From Sphingobacteriales bacterium (GTDB lineage Bacteria > Bacteroidota > Bacteroidia > Chitinophagales > Chitinophagaceae), in the NCBI GenBank assembly GCA_016200915.1, contig JACQDV010000076.1, positions 1-63,499 of the forward strand: a stretch of DNA of 63,499 nt, written 5' to 3'. The notes beneath the pieces are model-generated. The model saw only the letters and a program-made list of their open reading frames with translations. It ran no database searches and was not told where the DNA came from. This document shows, one piece after another, positions 35,264-44,289 of this stretch. The translations under genes and the position numbers were made by a program. Positions within the stretch are counted from its first letter, which is position 1. Every line of letters starts with the position of its first letter.

Positions 35264-36724
35264 ATGACACTCCACAACCTTAACCCCCCAAAATGGATAT
35301 TAGTATGTATCATTTTGTTATTATTGGTAACAACTATTCAAATTGCCTGCAACCAAAACAAAAAATCAACTTCTGCAGGTGAAGAAAACGTACTGGCTTT
35401 TCCGCCCATTGCGCCTTGCAACTCAGGAGCCAACCCGAATGCTCTTCCGCAAAAATGGGCGGCAGTAGCATTGCTTTCTCCATTTGATGGCAGCACTATG
35501 TACATATCACTCATTACATACGATTATTCATTAAAAGCTATGCGTACGGTGGTGGCTGATTATGAAGGCGGGTTTGCTGATTTAATAACCATTAACGACA
35601 GTACCTGGCTGCTTGATGAAAATAGTAATTGCCTGAAACCTGTGGCCGCAGGTATGTGGAAAGTACCGGCGCCGGATTGGGTAAACAGTACCGATCATAA
35701 TTGTGCGGGCATTAAACCAATATTAGAGGTTCCCGTTCAATGGTGGAGATATGCAGCCGGGGGTGTTGGCAATTGGCTATGGACAAGAACAGATAATGGT
35801 TATCCCTGGCGCATGATGTTTGTAAACGATTCAAACATTTATAAGCTTCCGCTATTAGGCAATTTCTCTATGGCTAATTTTATTACAATGGAAAGCATAA
35901 ATGAAAGCAACCTGGGGCCAATAGTAAATTCATGCCGACAGTCAGCAAAAAATTTAAACGCCGCAAAATTTAATATCCAGTCTCTTTTAAAAGATAGCAG
36001 ACTGAACATTACGGCGGGTGAAAAAGAAAAACGGTTGGCATGGCTTGGCAGCCATGCTGCAGGTATTTCATTACCGGATAGCAGCATTTCACTGCCTGTG
36101 TGGCCGCAAACATTTTCAGCTAAATCATTAATGACACCGGTAAACCGCACCGCCACTTACCCAACTAATATATTTTATGACTGGAGAATAAAAAAACAAT
36201 TAACAGCAATGCAGCAACCGGATAAGTCGGTGGTGGACGCTTACCTGATAGATTCTGTTACATACATTGTACAGAAGTTTGTTGACAGTACGCAATGCCA
36301 GGGTGTATTGCCGCACTTAGGTCCTGCTACACCAAGATGGGCTTATGTAGATAAATGCCAAAGCAAATTAGTATTAACTAATACGCCATTAAGCCCCAAT
36401 CGAAAAACATTAATATTTACTTGTCCTATTGAAGAAGGCCGTGTGTTTTGGATATGGTACACTGCCGAAGGAAAACCGATTGTATTTTTTGAAACATCGC
36501 CGCCTGTATCAGAAGGCACCAGTTTATCATTGGCAGATTATTATGATTTCAATCCTAATGTGGCTATCAACCCGGTAATATTTAAAGGGGTGCCTGCCAA
36601 TTGTATGGCCAATAATCAAATCTATAAAAAACAGCGTTTTCATGGGCAACTTGCTATTGATTTAAATTGTAACAACTGCCATAACCCGGTAAACGATAAA
36701 CCTGTTGTGATAAACTTGAAATAA
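35264..36724 (+). CDS. Secreted/lipoprotein-like protein ending in a CxxCH motif
   Basis: This is a 486-residue exported protein of unknown family. An N-terminal hydrophobic segment ends at TIQIAC (C29), a plausible but imperfect lipobox. The long middle is Trp/Pro-rich and beta-like (VQWWRYAAGGVGNWLWTR). The last 20 residues contain CNNCH (C469, C472, H473), the covalent heme c signature, although one motif in a short tail could also be a metal or disulfide site. It stands alone, divergent from the His-rich array, and is closed by a very strong hairpin. Confidence 0.6.
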   Translation: MTLHNLNPPKWILVCIILLLLVTTIQIACNQNKKSTSAGEENVLAFPPIAPCNSGANPNALPQKWAAVALLSPFDGSTMYISLITYDYSLKAMRTVVADYEGGFADLITINDSTWLLDENSNCLKPVAAGMWKVPAPDWVNSTDHNCAGIKPILEVPVQWWRYAAGGVGNWLWTRTDNGYPWRMMFVNDSNIYKLPLLGNFSMANFITMESINESNLGPIVNSCRQSAKNLNAAKFNIQSLLKDSRLNITAGEKEKRLAWLGSHAAGISLPDSSISLPVWPQTFSAKSLMTPVNRTATYPTNIFYDWRIKKQLTAMQQPDKSVVDAYLIDSVTYIVQKFVDSTQCQGVLPHLGPATPRWAYVDKCQSKLVLTNTPLSPNRKTLIFTCPIEEGRVFWIWYTAEGKPIVFFETSPPVSEGTSLSLADYYDFNPNVAINPVIFKGVPANCMANNQIYKKQRFHGQLAIDLNCNNCHNPVNDKPVVINLK

Positions 36725-36740
36725 GGCAGTTAGTATAAAC

Positions 36741-36786
36741 TTAAAAGCAAAAGAGCTTCAATAATTTGAAGCTCTTTTGCTTTTAA
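36741..36786. terminator. Very strong bidirectional terminator
   Basis: A perfect 21-bp inverted repeat (TTAAAAGCAAAAGAGCTTCA plus one base, and its complement) with a 4-nt loop lies between two convergent genes. Both outer arms are A/T-rich and give U-tracts on either strand. Confidence 0.85.
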
Positions 36787-36803
36787 GAGGATTCAACACC
36801 ACA

Positions 36804-38861
36804 TTAAAACCCCGCTTTTTTTAAATAAGCCTGATAACGGCTATCATTACGTAATGAAGCAAAATGAGGTTCTTCTTTCAGCCATAACAAATCAACATCA
36901 TTGGCTGCAACAGCTTTATCCAAAAATAAAAAAGCCTTTTCTTTATTGTTTACACATGCATAATAAGCGGCTGTGAAAAGAGCATAGTTGGGTTCTCCGG
37001 CAAGAGCTTTTTCTTCCATTTGTTTCATTATGGTTTCGGCTTTTATCTTATCTCCTGATTTGAAATACGCTTCAGCAAGCCATGCCTGCGATGATGCAGG
37101 CAGATCATGAAATTTTTCTTGTGCAGTCTGTAACAGGGTAATGGATTCTTCAAACATTCCACTTCTGTTATACAGGTTTGCCAGGTGATCATAAGGCAAT
37201 GGGTGTTCATAAACCGATATGGCTTTTTTATAAGCTTCAAAAGCCTCAGATTTTTTATTTTGCAAGTACAACACTCTGCCTTCATGGTGTGTTAAAAAGA
37301 AAGAGAAAGGCGATATGGCTTTCCCTTTTTGTAACCAGTAGTCGGCACTATCCGTATTTCCCCTGTAAAGATTTAGCAGTGTCAGCACAGTATATGCCAT
37401 ATCATTGGATGGATCAATTTTTACTACTCTTTGCAACATTGAATCGGCTCCCGACAAATTGCGTTGAAAAAAAAGACGGGCATAGCCGAGGGCCATATAT
37501 CCCAATGACTGGCTGGAATCAATCGCTATTGCTTTTGTGGCGTACAATAATGTTTGAGGCAATGCCTCTGTAGTGGAAATAGCCGGGTTAAAAACACCCA
37601 TGAGTGCATAGCTTAATGCCTTACCTGCCAATGCAGGTGTATAATCGGGTTCAATATTTAATGCCTGGTCATATAAGCCGATAGCAGTTTTATAATCTGG
37701 AATTGTAAATTTATTGGTATAATAAAGGCCTTTTAGGTAAAGCTGGTGAAGTTCGGGATTAACTTTTTCTGCTTTACTCAATTTAAATCTTTCCACATCT
37801 TTTATGGTAACGTCCATTCTATGTGCTACCTGCTGTGCAATGCTGCTGTAAAAAATCAATAATTCATCTGCAGCCTTAGTAAACGTTTCATTCCATAATA
37901 TTTCATCGGTAAGGGTATTAATAAGCTGTACATTAATGCGGATATTATTGCCTTCTTTTATCACACTTCCACCTAATAATCTTTGTGTATTCAACTCTTT
38001 TCCGATTTGCTCATCGCTTTTGTTTGTGTTCTTATATTGCTGTGTGGAGTTACGGGAAATAACTTTTAAATCTGAAATACCCGAAAGGGTAGTTGTTAAT
38101 TCTTCTGTAATGCCATCACTCAGGTACTCATTGGCAGGATCATTACTATTATTGCGAAAAGGAAGCACAGCGACACGGTTAAAGGTTTCTATATTATTTT
38201 TTTTATCAGCCGGCTTAAAAACAATCCATGCAATTGCGCTTAAAGAAATAAGTATGGCTAAAGCGGCAACCATCCTGAATAGTTTTTTTTGAAGCAGTGG
38301 TTTAGCAGTATCAATATTTTTTTTCTCTGCTGTTTTTCCTTTTAATGTGCCGGCCGGCGGAACAATAAGACCTTCTCCGGTCAATGCAAAAACTTCGATG
38401 GGCCTTTCAATATTTTTCAGGTTATATACACCTGTAGAAATTGTTTTTATTTCCGGGTGGTTACGCAGTTCATCATTTACTTTATCAGATAATAATACCG
38501 AGCCGGGGATACCTAATGATTCTATTCTTGAGGCGGTATTTACGCCATCTCCATATACATCATTTTCCTTTAGTACAATATCACCAAGGTGTAAACCAAT
38601 TCGTACCGGTACATTGCTGCGGAACTGTAATTGCATGTCCCTTGCGCAATAAACAGCCTCCACTACACTATTAAAGATACTCAGGCAACCATCACCATAA
38701 AAATTGACGATGCGCCCCCCATGCTCTGTGTGTAATTGATTTAATACCGTATTATATTTTTCACGGATCTCATCTGCCTTTGATTCGTCTTTTTGCATAA
38801 GGGCAGAAAAGTCCTCAATATCGGAAAACATAACAGCAGCTAACTGGCGGGAAGTGTACAT
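36804..38861 (-). CDS. Class III adenylate/guanylate cyclase with FlgO/TolB-N-like domain and TPRs
   Basis: This 685-residue protein begins with a class III cyclase domain (about 1-160): VMFSDIEDFSALM holds a metal-binding Asp, GRIVNFYGDGCLSIF the second, and YGDGVNTASRIES the transition-state region. One TM helix follows near 195-215. An AVLPFRNNSNDPANEYLSDG domain of the FlgO/TolB-N type follows near 230-360, and then at least six TPR-like repeats to the C-terminus. The cyclase faces the cytoplasm and the TPR part the periplasm. The product could be cAMP or cGMP. The start is 4 bp after the decayed His-rich copy. Confidence 0.85.
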   Translation of the reverse strand: MYTSRQLAAVMFSDIEDFSALMQKDESKADEIREKYNTVLNQLHTEHGGRIVNFYGDGCLSIFNSVVEAVYCARDMQLQFRSNVPVRIGLHLGDIVLKENDVYGDGVNTASRIESLGIPGSVLLSDKVNDELRNHPEIKTISTGVYNLKNIERPIEVFALTGEGLIVPPAGTLKGKTAEKKNIDTAKPLLQKKLFRMVAALAILISLSAIAWIVFKPADKKNNIETFNRVAVLPFRNNSNDPANEYLSDGITEELTTTLSGISDLKVISRNSTQQYKNTNKSDEQIGKELNTQRLLGGSVIKEGNNIRINVQLINTLTDEILWNETFTKAADELLIFYSSIAQQVAHRMDVTIKDVERFKLSKAEKVNPELHQLYLKGLYYTNKFTIPDYKTAIGLYDQALNIEPDYTPALAGKALSYALMGVFNPAISTTEALPQTLLYATKAIAIDSSQSLGYMALGYARLFFQRNLSGADSMLQRVVKIDPSNDMAYTVLTLLNLYRGNTDSADYWLQKGKAISPFSFFLTHHEGRVLYLQNKKSEAFEAYKKAISVYEHPLPYDHLANLYNRSGMFEESITLLQTAQEKFHDLPASSQAWLAEAYFKSGDKIKAETIMKQMEEKALAGEPNYALFTAAYYACVNNKEKAFLFLDKAVAANDVDLLWLKEEPHFASLRNDSRYQAYLKKAGF

Positions 38862-38865
38862 GATA

Positions 38866-39165
38866 TTACAAGATAATAAATCTTAATAAATGAATATTGC
38901 CCCTGACTTTTTTTATTTCATGCCGCAATTTATATCCTGTCAGTAAGCCTAACAATTCACCAGGAAATAACAGGGGAAACCCCCGGAGATAATGGGTAAA
39001 TTTTTTTCTTTCTGTGTGGATGGTGATGTACTTCCATATCTTCTGTTTGTGGTTTGTAGTTTGTGGTTGTTTAACATCAGCAATGGTTTCACCGGATGAA
39101 TTGATTTCATCACTTGCCTGTTGCTTATTGTCAATTGCCTGTTCTTCCTGTTTGTTTTCTGTCAT
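38866..39165 (-). pseudogene. Decayed sixth copy of the His-rich membrane protein
   Basis: The frame looks open for 99 codons, but the family signature is split across two frames. The prelude (MTENKQEEQAID, ending GETIADVKQPQT) is in one frame, EDMEVHHHPHRKKK is in the next, and FTHYLRGFPLLF onward returns to the first. Relative to paralogues 1 and 2 the prelude has lost one 7-nt repeat unit (39043-39070). A T7/A7 run at 39001-39007 then carries one extra base. The two indels sum to -6, so no stop was created. About 200 C-terminal residues are missing. It is not expected to be functional. Confidence 0.75.
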
Positions 39166-39175
39166 AATGCTAAAA

Positions 39176-39631
39176 TCAATTATTTATAAGCCTGGTTGAA
39201 TGCAATACGTTTATTTTCCATTGATCTTTTTCTTTTAGTAAAATAACCGTTTCCATCCAGTTTACTGTTTCTTCTTTTCCGTTCCTGGTAATGATGGATT
39301 GCAGGTAGTAAGTAACCCAGGCTGTTTTTTGATGGATGCTGGTGTTTACAAACTCAAAACTGTTGGTACGTTTAAAATCGGGGATTGACCTGGCCTGTAC
39401 TATTTTCCTGATCAATGTATCAATCGTCCAAACTTGTCCATATTCATACAAGCGTACATTATTTGTAACAAAAATTTTTAAAGCCGCCGTATCGGTATTG
39501 GATAAAGCAGTAAACATGTTTTCAACTGTTTGCTGAACAGCAACCTGCTTTTTGTTTACTGTTTGAGCTTTTACAGTTGCTGAGGATAGTAATACAATAC
39601 TAAGGATGATTACATTTTGAAACACAGGCAA
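39176..39631 (-). CDS. Secreted NTF2/DUF4440-like protein
   Basis: This 151-residue protein has a signal peptide ending near KAQ23. The fold follows the SnoaL/DUF4440 pattern, with a helix VQQTVENMFTALSNTDTAALK, strands, and WVTYYLQSIITRNGKEETVNWMETVILLKEKDQWKINVLHSTRL. Such domains bind small molecules or serve as assembly modules; no catalytic residues can be assigned. It precedes the decayed His-rich copy by 10 bp on the same strand. Confidence 0.7.
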   Translation of the reverse strand: MPVFQNVIILSIVLLSSATVKAQTVNKKQVAVQQTVENMFTALSNTDTAALKIFVTNNVRLYEYGQVWTIDTLIRKIVQARSIPDFKRTNSFEFVNTSIHQKTAWVTYYLQSIITRNGKEETVNWMETVILLKEKDQWKINVLHSTRLINN

Positions 39632-39730
39632 TTTTATTTTGTTATATGAGCTTCCATATCTGTTTCAATCAACTGACCTGTTAATGCCAGTTCTTTTACT
39701 CCCAGCCAGGCACCATCAGAAAACTGTTGT

Positions 39731-40921
39731 TTATAAATAACTGATCCACCATTTTTCTTTGTGGCTTTGTTTATACTTATCGTACCATTTGCATAAGGGA
39801 TATAATGAAATAACAATAGCGGCCCAGGCGATATATACTATACCTAATGAAAAACCATAACCTTTAAGAGATTCAGTAAACCAAAGTGGCTCTTTCAATA
39901 TCCATATTTTCCAGCTAAAGTTGGTAAACAAGCCAGCAGCAATCATGGTTACCAAATGCAGCAGGTAAACATGAAGGATATAATAGAACATAGGAACCCT
40001 TCCATAAACAGAAACTATTTTTGATGCAGAATTATTAAGTTTTTCCGTAAACGCAAGGAAAAGTATGGCAGGGCCAAGTGTAACCAATGTGTAGAGTAAA
40101 GAAGGGGGATACTTGGTTACTTTGATAAACGAGAAAAAAGTTTTTAAAGTCGATGATTGACTACTCCATGGATTGGGGTCACCATAAATATTAATAAAAC
40201 GGATGATGATAAATAAGATGATTGCAATACTGCCAATCAGCATCAACCACTTCTTTCTTTTCTCTGCAGTTACAGAGGGAGCATACAATGTACCAAAACA
40301 ATAGCCCAATGCAATTATACCAAGCCATGGTAATATTGGGTAGCCCACTAAAACATTTTTTCCTGCCCAGTTAAAAAAATTCTGGTCATGTAATAAAGCC
40401 CAGCCAAAGGCTGACAGCGAATTGCCTGGCACATGAATTCCGTCTAATAAATTATGACCTGCCACCAATGTAAAACCAATGAACAGTATTGCTTTAAATG
40501 GCAAATGAATTAAGCCTGCCAGGAAAATCATACTAACGCCTAATGCCCAAATGACGATAAAATATATATTGGTAAAGGTGATATCAAAGTTCCACCCGAA
40601 ATTCATAACAATCAGCTCAAGGAGTATTAACCATAAACCACGTTTTAACAGGAATAATGAAAGTTGTTTTTTGGTTTTACGCTGACTGATAAAAAAAGCA
40701 GAAGTACCTGCCAGGAACATAAACACAGGTGCACAAAAATGAGTGATCCATCGTGTGAAAAATAAAACAGGTGTTGTTTTTTCCAAATCAAGCGGATCGT
40801 ATAAATATGCACCTGCATGAAAATAATCCCTCACATGGTCCAATGCCATAATGATCATTACAACACCACGGAGTAAATCAACAGAGTAAACACGTTGCCT
40901 GGTAGTATTAATACTTTGCAT
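39731..40921 (-). CDS. DUF1624/heparan-alpha-glucosaminide N-acetyltransferase-like membrane protein
   Basis: This is a 396-residue integral membrane protein with about ten helices. The N-terminal signature YSVDLLRGVVMIIMALDHVRD (residues 12-32) is typical of DUF1624/HGSNAT-like acyltransferases, with HFCAPVFMFLAGTSAFF following. The conserved C-terminal ending is KWYDKYKQSHKEKWWISYL. It may transfer acyl groups to envelope glycans; substrate unknown. It is monocistronic in appearance, with about 100 bp to the next gene downstream. Confidence 0.85.
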   Translation of the reverse strand: MQSINTTRQRVYSVDLLRGVVMIIMALDHVRDYFHAGAYLYDPLDLEKTTPVLFFTRWITHFCAPVFMFLAGTSAFFISQRKTKKQLSLFLLKRGLWLILLELIVMNFGWNFDITFTNIYFIVIWALGVSMIFLAGLIHLPFKAILFIGFTLVAGHNLLDGIHVPGNSLSAFGWALLHDQNFFNWAGKNVLVGYPILPWLGIIALGYCFGTLYAPSVTAEKRKKWLMLIGSIAIILFIIIRFINIYGDPNPWSSQSSTLKTFFSFIKVTKYPPSLLYTLVTLGPAILFLAFTEKLNNSASKIVSVYGRVPMFYYILHVYLLHLVTMIAAGLFTNFSWKIWILKEPLWFTESLKGYGFSLGIVYIAWAAIVISLYPLCKWYDKYKQSHKEKWWISYL

Positions 40922-41095
40922 AGAATAAGCGTAAAACGTAAATAAAAAATAAAGAGGATATTAGTGAGCCTCGGATTAAACGGCGTTCTTTAAAGTTGCA
41001 GGGAGGATATTGCAGTTGGTTCCGGAAAAAGTATTATTCTGTAATATAATTTTTGTTGGTGAAATATCAATGGGGAAAAAACAGAAAAGCAATTA

Positions 41096-41704
41096 TCAGG
41101 GGTTCCATTTTTTAATAAGCCCGTCAAGGTATTCCTGTTTGTTTTTTGCCCGGTGCTCAAGAGAAAAAGAGGTATAATAGTGGTGATTTTTGAGAAAGTT
41201 AATTTGTAATTCATCCCAGGCTTTTTCATCTATTTTTTTTGAATAGATTTTTACTTCTTCCAGGAGTGTGCCGGCTATAGCATAAACATCGTCACGGCCT
41301 AAATAATCCAAATCAGCATCACAAATAATTTTTTCTAATTTTGTTTTTGGCCGTTGTGGTGTTTTGGTGGCTCTTATCATGGCGCAGACAGCCTCTATTT
41401 GCTCTTTATTAAAACCAAAACCGGGTAACAATTCTTCGGCCAAATCGCAACCTCTTTCTTCGTGATTTTTGTAGGTATAAATAAAACCTGCATCATGAAA
41501 AGCTACGGCAACCTGTAACAATCCTTTTTCTTCTGCTGATAAATTTTCGGTAGCCGCAATTCTTTCAGCAGCGTCCATCACATCAACGGTATGATGGTAA
41601 CCGTGATAATAAAGATTAGAAGGCAACTCTGTTTTTAGGGATTCCAGTATAAAAGTCACCGCTCTTTCATAATCTGGTGCTATCGTTTCTTGTTGATGCA
41701 TCAA
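41096..41704 (-). CDS. HD-domain phosphohydrolase
   Basis: This is a 202-residue cytoplasmic HD-superfamily hydrolase. The metal ligands appear in order: His in YYHGYHHTVDV (near 33-43), HD in AFHDAGFIYT (H70, D71), the HEERG segment, and DADLDYLG near 130. Substrates of such proteins include nucleotides and cyclic nucleotides. Its position downstream of a response-regulator cyclase and a YitT gene is suggestive but does not fix the substrate. Confidence 0.85.
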   Translation of the reverse strand: MMHQQETIAPDYERAVTFILESLKTELPSNLYYHGYHHTVDVMDAAERIAATENLSAEEKGLLQVAVAFHDAGFIYTYKNHEERGCDLAEELLPGFGFNKEQIEAVCAMIRATKTPQRPKTKLEKIICDADLDYLGRDDVYAIAGTLLEEVKIYSKKIDEKAWDELQINFLKNHHYYTSFSLEHRAKNKQEYLDGLIKKWNP

Positions 41705-41758
41705 ACGTTTATAAATCTTGTTATTTTATTTAAGCAAATGCTTTGCCATTTAAAGCAA

Positions 41759-42655
41759 TTACTTGGCATGTGCTTTTGCTTTTAATATTCCGCCCGAGGC
41801 TTCTTTAATACTTTGTACAAAAACAAAAGCTTTCGGATCTATTTCAATAATCGCCGATTGTATCTGGTGTACTTCCAGCCGGGTAACAATCGTTACAATT
41901 ATTTCGCAATCTGTTTTTACATCAAAGCTGCCGGGCAGGTAACCTCTTTCACCTTTGTAAACAGTAATTCCTTTGCCAAGCTCATTCACTAAAAAGTTTT
42001 TTATTTCTTCCTGTTGGGCAGAAACAATATTTACTGCGGTATATTGCTCAATACCATCTACTACATAGTCGGCAGTTTTGGTGGCCGAGAAGAAAGTTAT
42101 TAATGAATACATGGCTGTTTCCAAACCAAACTGTGTAGCAGCAATGGTAAAGATGATAGCGTTAATGAGTAAAATAATTTCACTGTTGCTGAAACCTGTT
42201 TTTCTTTTGGTAAATACAGCAATTACTTCTGCACCATCTACCACACCACCGCAACGCAACACTAAACCTACACCTGCTCCCATGGTTAAGCCACCAAAAA
42301 TCGCAATGAGTAATTTATCATTTGTAATGGCTGGTAATTCTATAAAGGTTAGGCCTACCGATAAGATAAGAACTGCTAATATAGTTTGTACAGCAAATGT
42401 TTTACCAATGCGCTGGTAACCCAAATAGATCAACGGGGCATTTAAAACAAGCGTAAGCAGGGAGATATTAATATGAAACACCTCGTGTAACAAAATAGAA
42501 ATACCGGTAACACCACCATCCAGAAATTTATTAGGAATCATGAACCCACGCATAGCTAATACAGAGAGCGAACAGCCAATAAGAGTTTGTATTATGTTAC
42601 CCAACCTGAAAACGTGTTTCCAGTTAACCGGTTCGTTTTTTATTTTTTTATGCAT
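41759..42655 (-). CDS. YitT family membrane protein (DUF161 plus DUF2179)
   Basis: This is a 298-residue protein. Its membrane half has DUF161-type repeats (GFMIPNKFLDGGVTGISILL; GAGVGLVLRCGGVVDGAEVIA). The C-terminal cytoplasmic DUF2179 domain spans about 210-290 (ITVYKGERGYLPGSFDVK, then IVTIVTRLEVHQIQSAI). YitT proteins are of uncertain function, possibly transporters. It lies 18 bp after the receiver-cyclase gene on the same strand. Confidence 0.88.
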   Translation of the reverse strand: MHKKIKNEPVNWKHVFRLGNIIQTLIGCSLSVLAMRGFMIPNKFLDGGVTGISILLHEVFHINISLLTLVLNAPLIYLGYQRIGKTFAVQTILAVLILSVGLTFIELPAITNDKLLIAIFGGLTMGAGVGLVLRCGGVVDGAEVIAVFTKRKTGFSNSEIILLINAIIFTIAATQFGLETAMYSLITFFSATKTADYVVDGIEQYTAVNIVSAQQEEIKNFLVNELGKGITVYKGERGYLPGSFDVKTDCEIIVTIVTRLEVHQIQSAIIEIDPKAFVFVQSIKEASGGILKAKAHAK

Positions 42656-42673
42656 GCTGGTATTGCGTTAAGA

Positions 42674-43705
42674 TTAATCAAGCACTTCGTATAATACTAC
42701 GGCAGCTTCTTTATTTTTTAAAACAGCTTCACTAAGTTTAACACAGTTAAATGACTGTTTTATTTTTTCGAAACAGTCTCCGTTAATAACAATTTTATCT
42801 ACACCAGCTGCTGATTGCAATCGCTGCGCAGTATTTACGGAGTCACCAATTACAGTATAATCTAATCTCTTCAATGCAGCTGAACCAATATTCCCTGAAA
42901 TCATTTCACCGCTATTGATTCCAATAGAAACTTTTGGAGCAAAATCATGTTCGGCAGGCAAAGCATTAATTTTACTTCGCATGGCTAACGATGCATCAAC
43001 GGCCCGGTCTAAATGATAATCACCTTTAAACACAGCCATTACACAATCGCCAATAAATTTATCAATGATGCCATTTTGTGCAATGATCTCTTTTACCATT
43101 ACATCAAAATAGCGGTTGAGCATTTTAACTACTGTATCTGGTTTTTCTTTTTCACTGATGGTGGTAAACCCGCAAATGTCAATAAAGGCAACAGTGGCAT
43201 CAACAGTTTCGTTTTCCATTAATGAATTTTCAAACTCACGGGTGCCCATAAACTTCAGTACAGTCTCATCCACATACATCCGCAGGATATTATTTTCTTT
43301 AATTGCCTGTAATGTTTCTTTAATTTGATTAACATGGCGAATGGTTTTTTCCATCGTCACTTCCAGGTCTTCAAAATTTACCGGTTTGGTTACAAAATCA
43401 AAAGCGCCACGGTTCATTGCCGTGCGGATATTATCCATATCACCATAAGCAGACACCATCACTGTTTTTGTCATAGGCGCTGTATCGCTCAGTTTAGTAA
43501 GCAGGGTAAGACCGTCCATTTCCGGCATATTGATATCACTCAGCACAATAGCAATATCGGGATGCTGTTCTATTTTTTGCAATGCATCATTTCCATTGAT
43601 GGCAAATACAAATTCATACTGCTGCTCCCGTATCTTTTGCCGGAATTTTTGCCGGATGAGAACTTCCAGGTCAGTTTCATCATCTGCTACCAGTATTTTG
43701 GTCAT
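42674..43705 (-). CDS. Response regulator with class III cyclase output
   Basis: This 343-residue protein has an N-terminal receiver (D57 in VLSDINMPEMDG, K107 in TKPVN), a helical linker, and a C-terminal class III cyclase domain (about 165-343). The metal Asp residues are D176 (FIDICGF) and D220 (FIGDCVMAVF), followed by GDSVNTAQRLQ. Phosphorylation would control cyclic-nucleotide synthesis. Its ATG overlaps the stop of the receiver-only gene (ATGA overlap). The pair sits just downstream of five histidine kinases that lack their own output domains. Confidence 0.9.
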   Translation of the reverse strand: MTKILVADDETDLEVLIRQKFRQKIREQQYEFVFAINGNDALQKIEQHPDIAIVLSDINMPEMDGLTLLTKLSDTAPMTKTVMVSAYGDMDNIRTAMNRGAFDFVTKPVNFEDLEVTMEKTIRHVNQIKETLQAIKENNILRMYVDETVLKFMGTREFENSLMENETVDATVAFIDICGFTTISEKEKPDTVVKMLNRYFDVMVKEIIAQNGIIDKFIGDCVMAVFKGDYHLDRAVDASLAMRSKINALPAEHDFAPKVSIGINSGEMISGNIGSAALKRLDYTVIGDSVNTAQRLQSAAGVDKIVINGDCFEKIKQSFNCVKLSEAVLKNKEAAVVLYEVLD

Positions 43706-44079
43706 ACAAGGTTTGTTTTAAGTTTTTCTTTTAATGAGGTAAAGTCAACCGGCTTGGTTAAAAAATCATCTGCACCCAATTGTTTGGCGCTATTATAGTT
43801 TTCTGCATCGCCATAAGCTGTAATCATCATTACCATTGGCGGTGGTTTGTGATATTTTTCTTTTATGTGACGAAGCAGTTCTAATCCGCTCATGCCGGGC
43901 ATGTTAATGTCGGATAATATTAACACCGCTTCATGCTCATGCCGGTTAAGATAACCTAATGCTTCTTCACCCGAAAAAGCAAAGATAAAATTCATTTCAC
44001 CGGTTTTAATTTCCCTGCGAAAGCGTTGCTCAAAAAGAATTTTTACATCTGTTTCGTCGTCAACTACTAAAATTTTCAT
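43702..44079 (-). CDS. Receiver-only response regulator
   Basis: This 125-residue protein is a CheY-like receiver domain with D57 in LILSDINMPGMSG and K109 in FLTKPVD. No output domain is present. It overlaps the receiver-cyclase gene by 4 bp. It lies 16 bp after the leftover kinase tail at 44096, so it was probably coupled to a kinase gene before the repeat element inserted. A phosphorelay or sink role for the adjacent kinases is likely but unproven. Confidence 0.9.
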   Translation of the reverse strand: MKILVVDDETDVKILFEQRFRREIKTGEMNFIFAFSGEEALGYLNRHEHEAVLILSDINMPGMSGLELLRHIKEKYHKPPPMVMMITAYGDAENYNSAKQLGADDFLTKPVDFTSLKEKLKTNLV

Positions 44080-44095
44080 GTAATCAGTTTAATTT

Positions 44096-44178
44096 TTATA
44101 GTGGTAATTGAATAATAAATTCAGCTTCTTCCCCCTTCTTTAGTTTCTACTTTTAATTCTTCGCCGTGTGCTTTGATT
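44096..44178 (-). pseudogene. Leftover histidine-kinase tail (a)
   Basis: Read on the - strand this fragment encodes IKAHGEELKVETKEGG, then after a 1-nt shift EAEFIIQLPL and a stop. It is a decayed duplicate of the last codons of the 44282 kinase, located on the other side of the repeat element. It ends 16 bp before the receiver gene. Confidence 0.8.
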
Positions 44179-44289
44179 ATCTGAATCACGGATTGACATG
44201 ATGAACAGATTTCACTGATTTTGTCAGGTTGCGTTTCATATTCATTTTTCTGTGTCATCTTTTAATCCTGTTAATCTTGATTCAGACAA
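44179..44289. mobile_element. MITE-like repeat element, copy a
   Basis: About 111 bp begin ATCTGAATCACGGATT and end TTGATTCAGACAA, so the ends are inverted repeats. The interior keeps the shared TTCACTGATTTT and a degenerate CTGTGT.ATCTTTTAATC block. The right inverted repeat encodes the last two codons and the TGA stop of the 44282 kinase. This copy is more diverged than the one at 62442. Confidence 0.75.

Noticed and set aside
39634-39816. Open frame across the 3' end of the acyltransferase gene
   Set aside because: Its first half is an out-of-frame reading of the conserved acyltransferase C-terminus, and the rest matches nothing; no start signal supports it.
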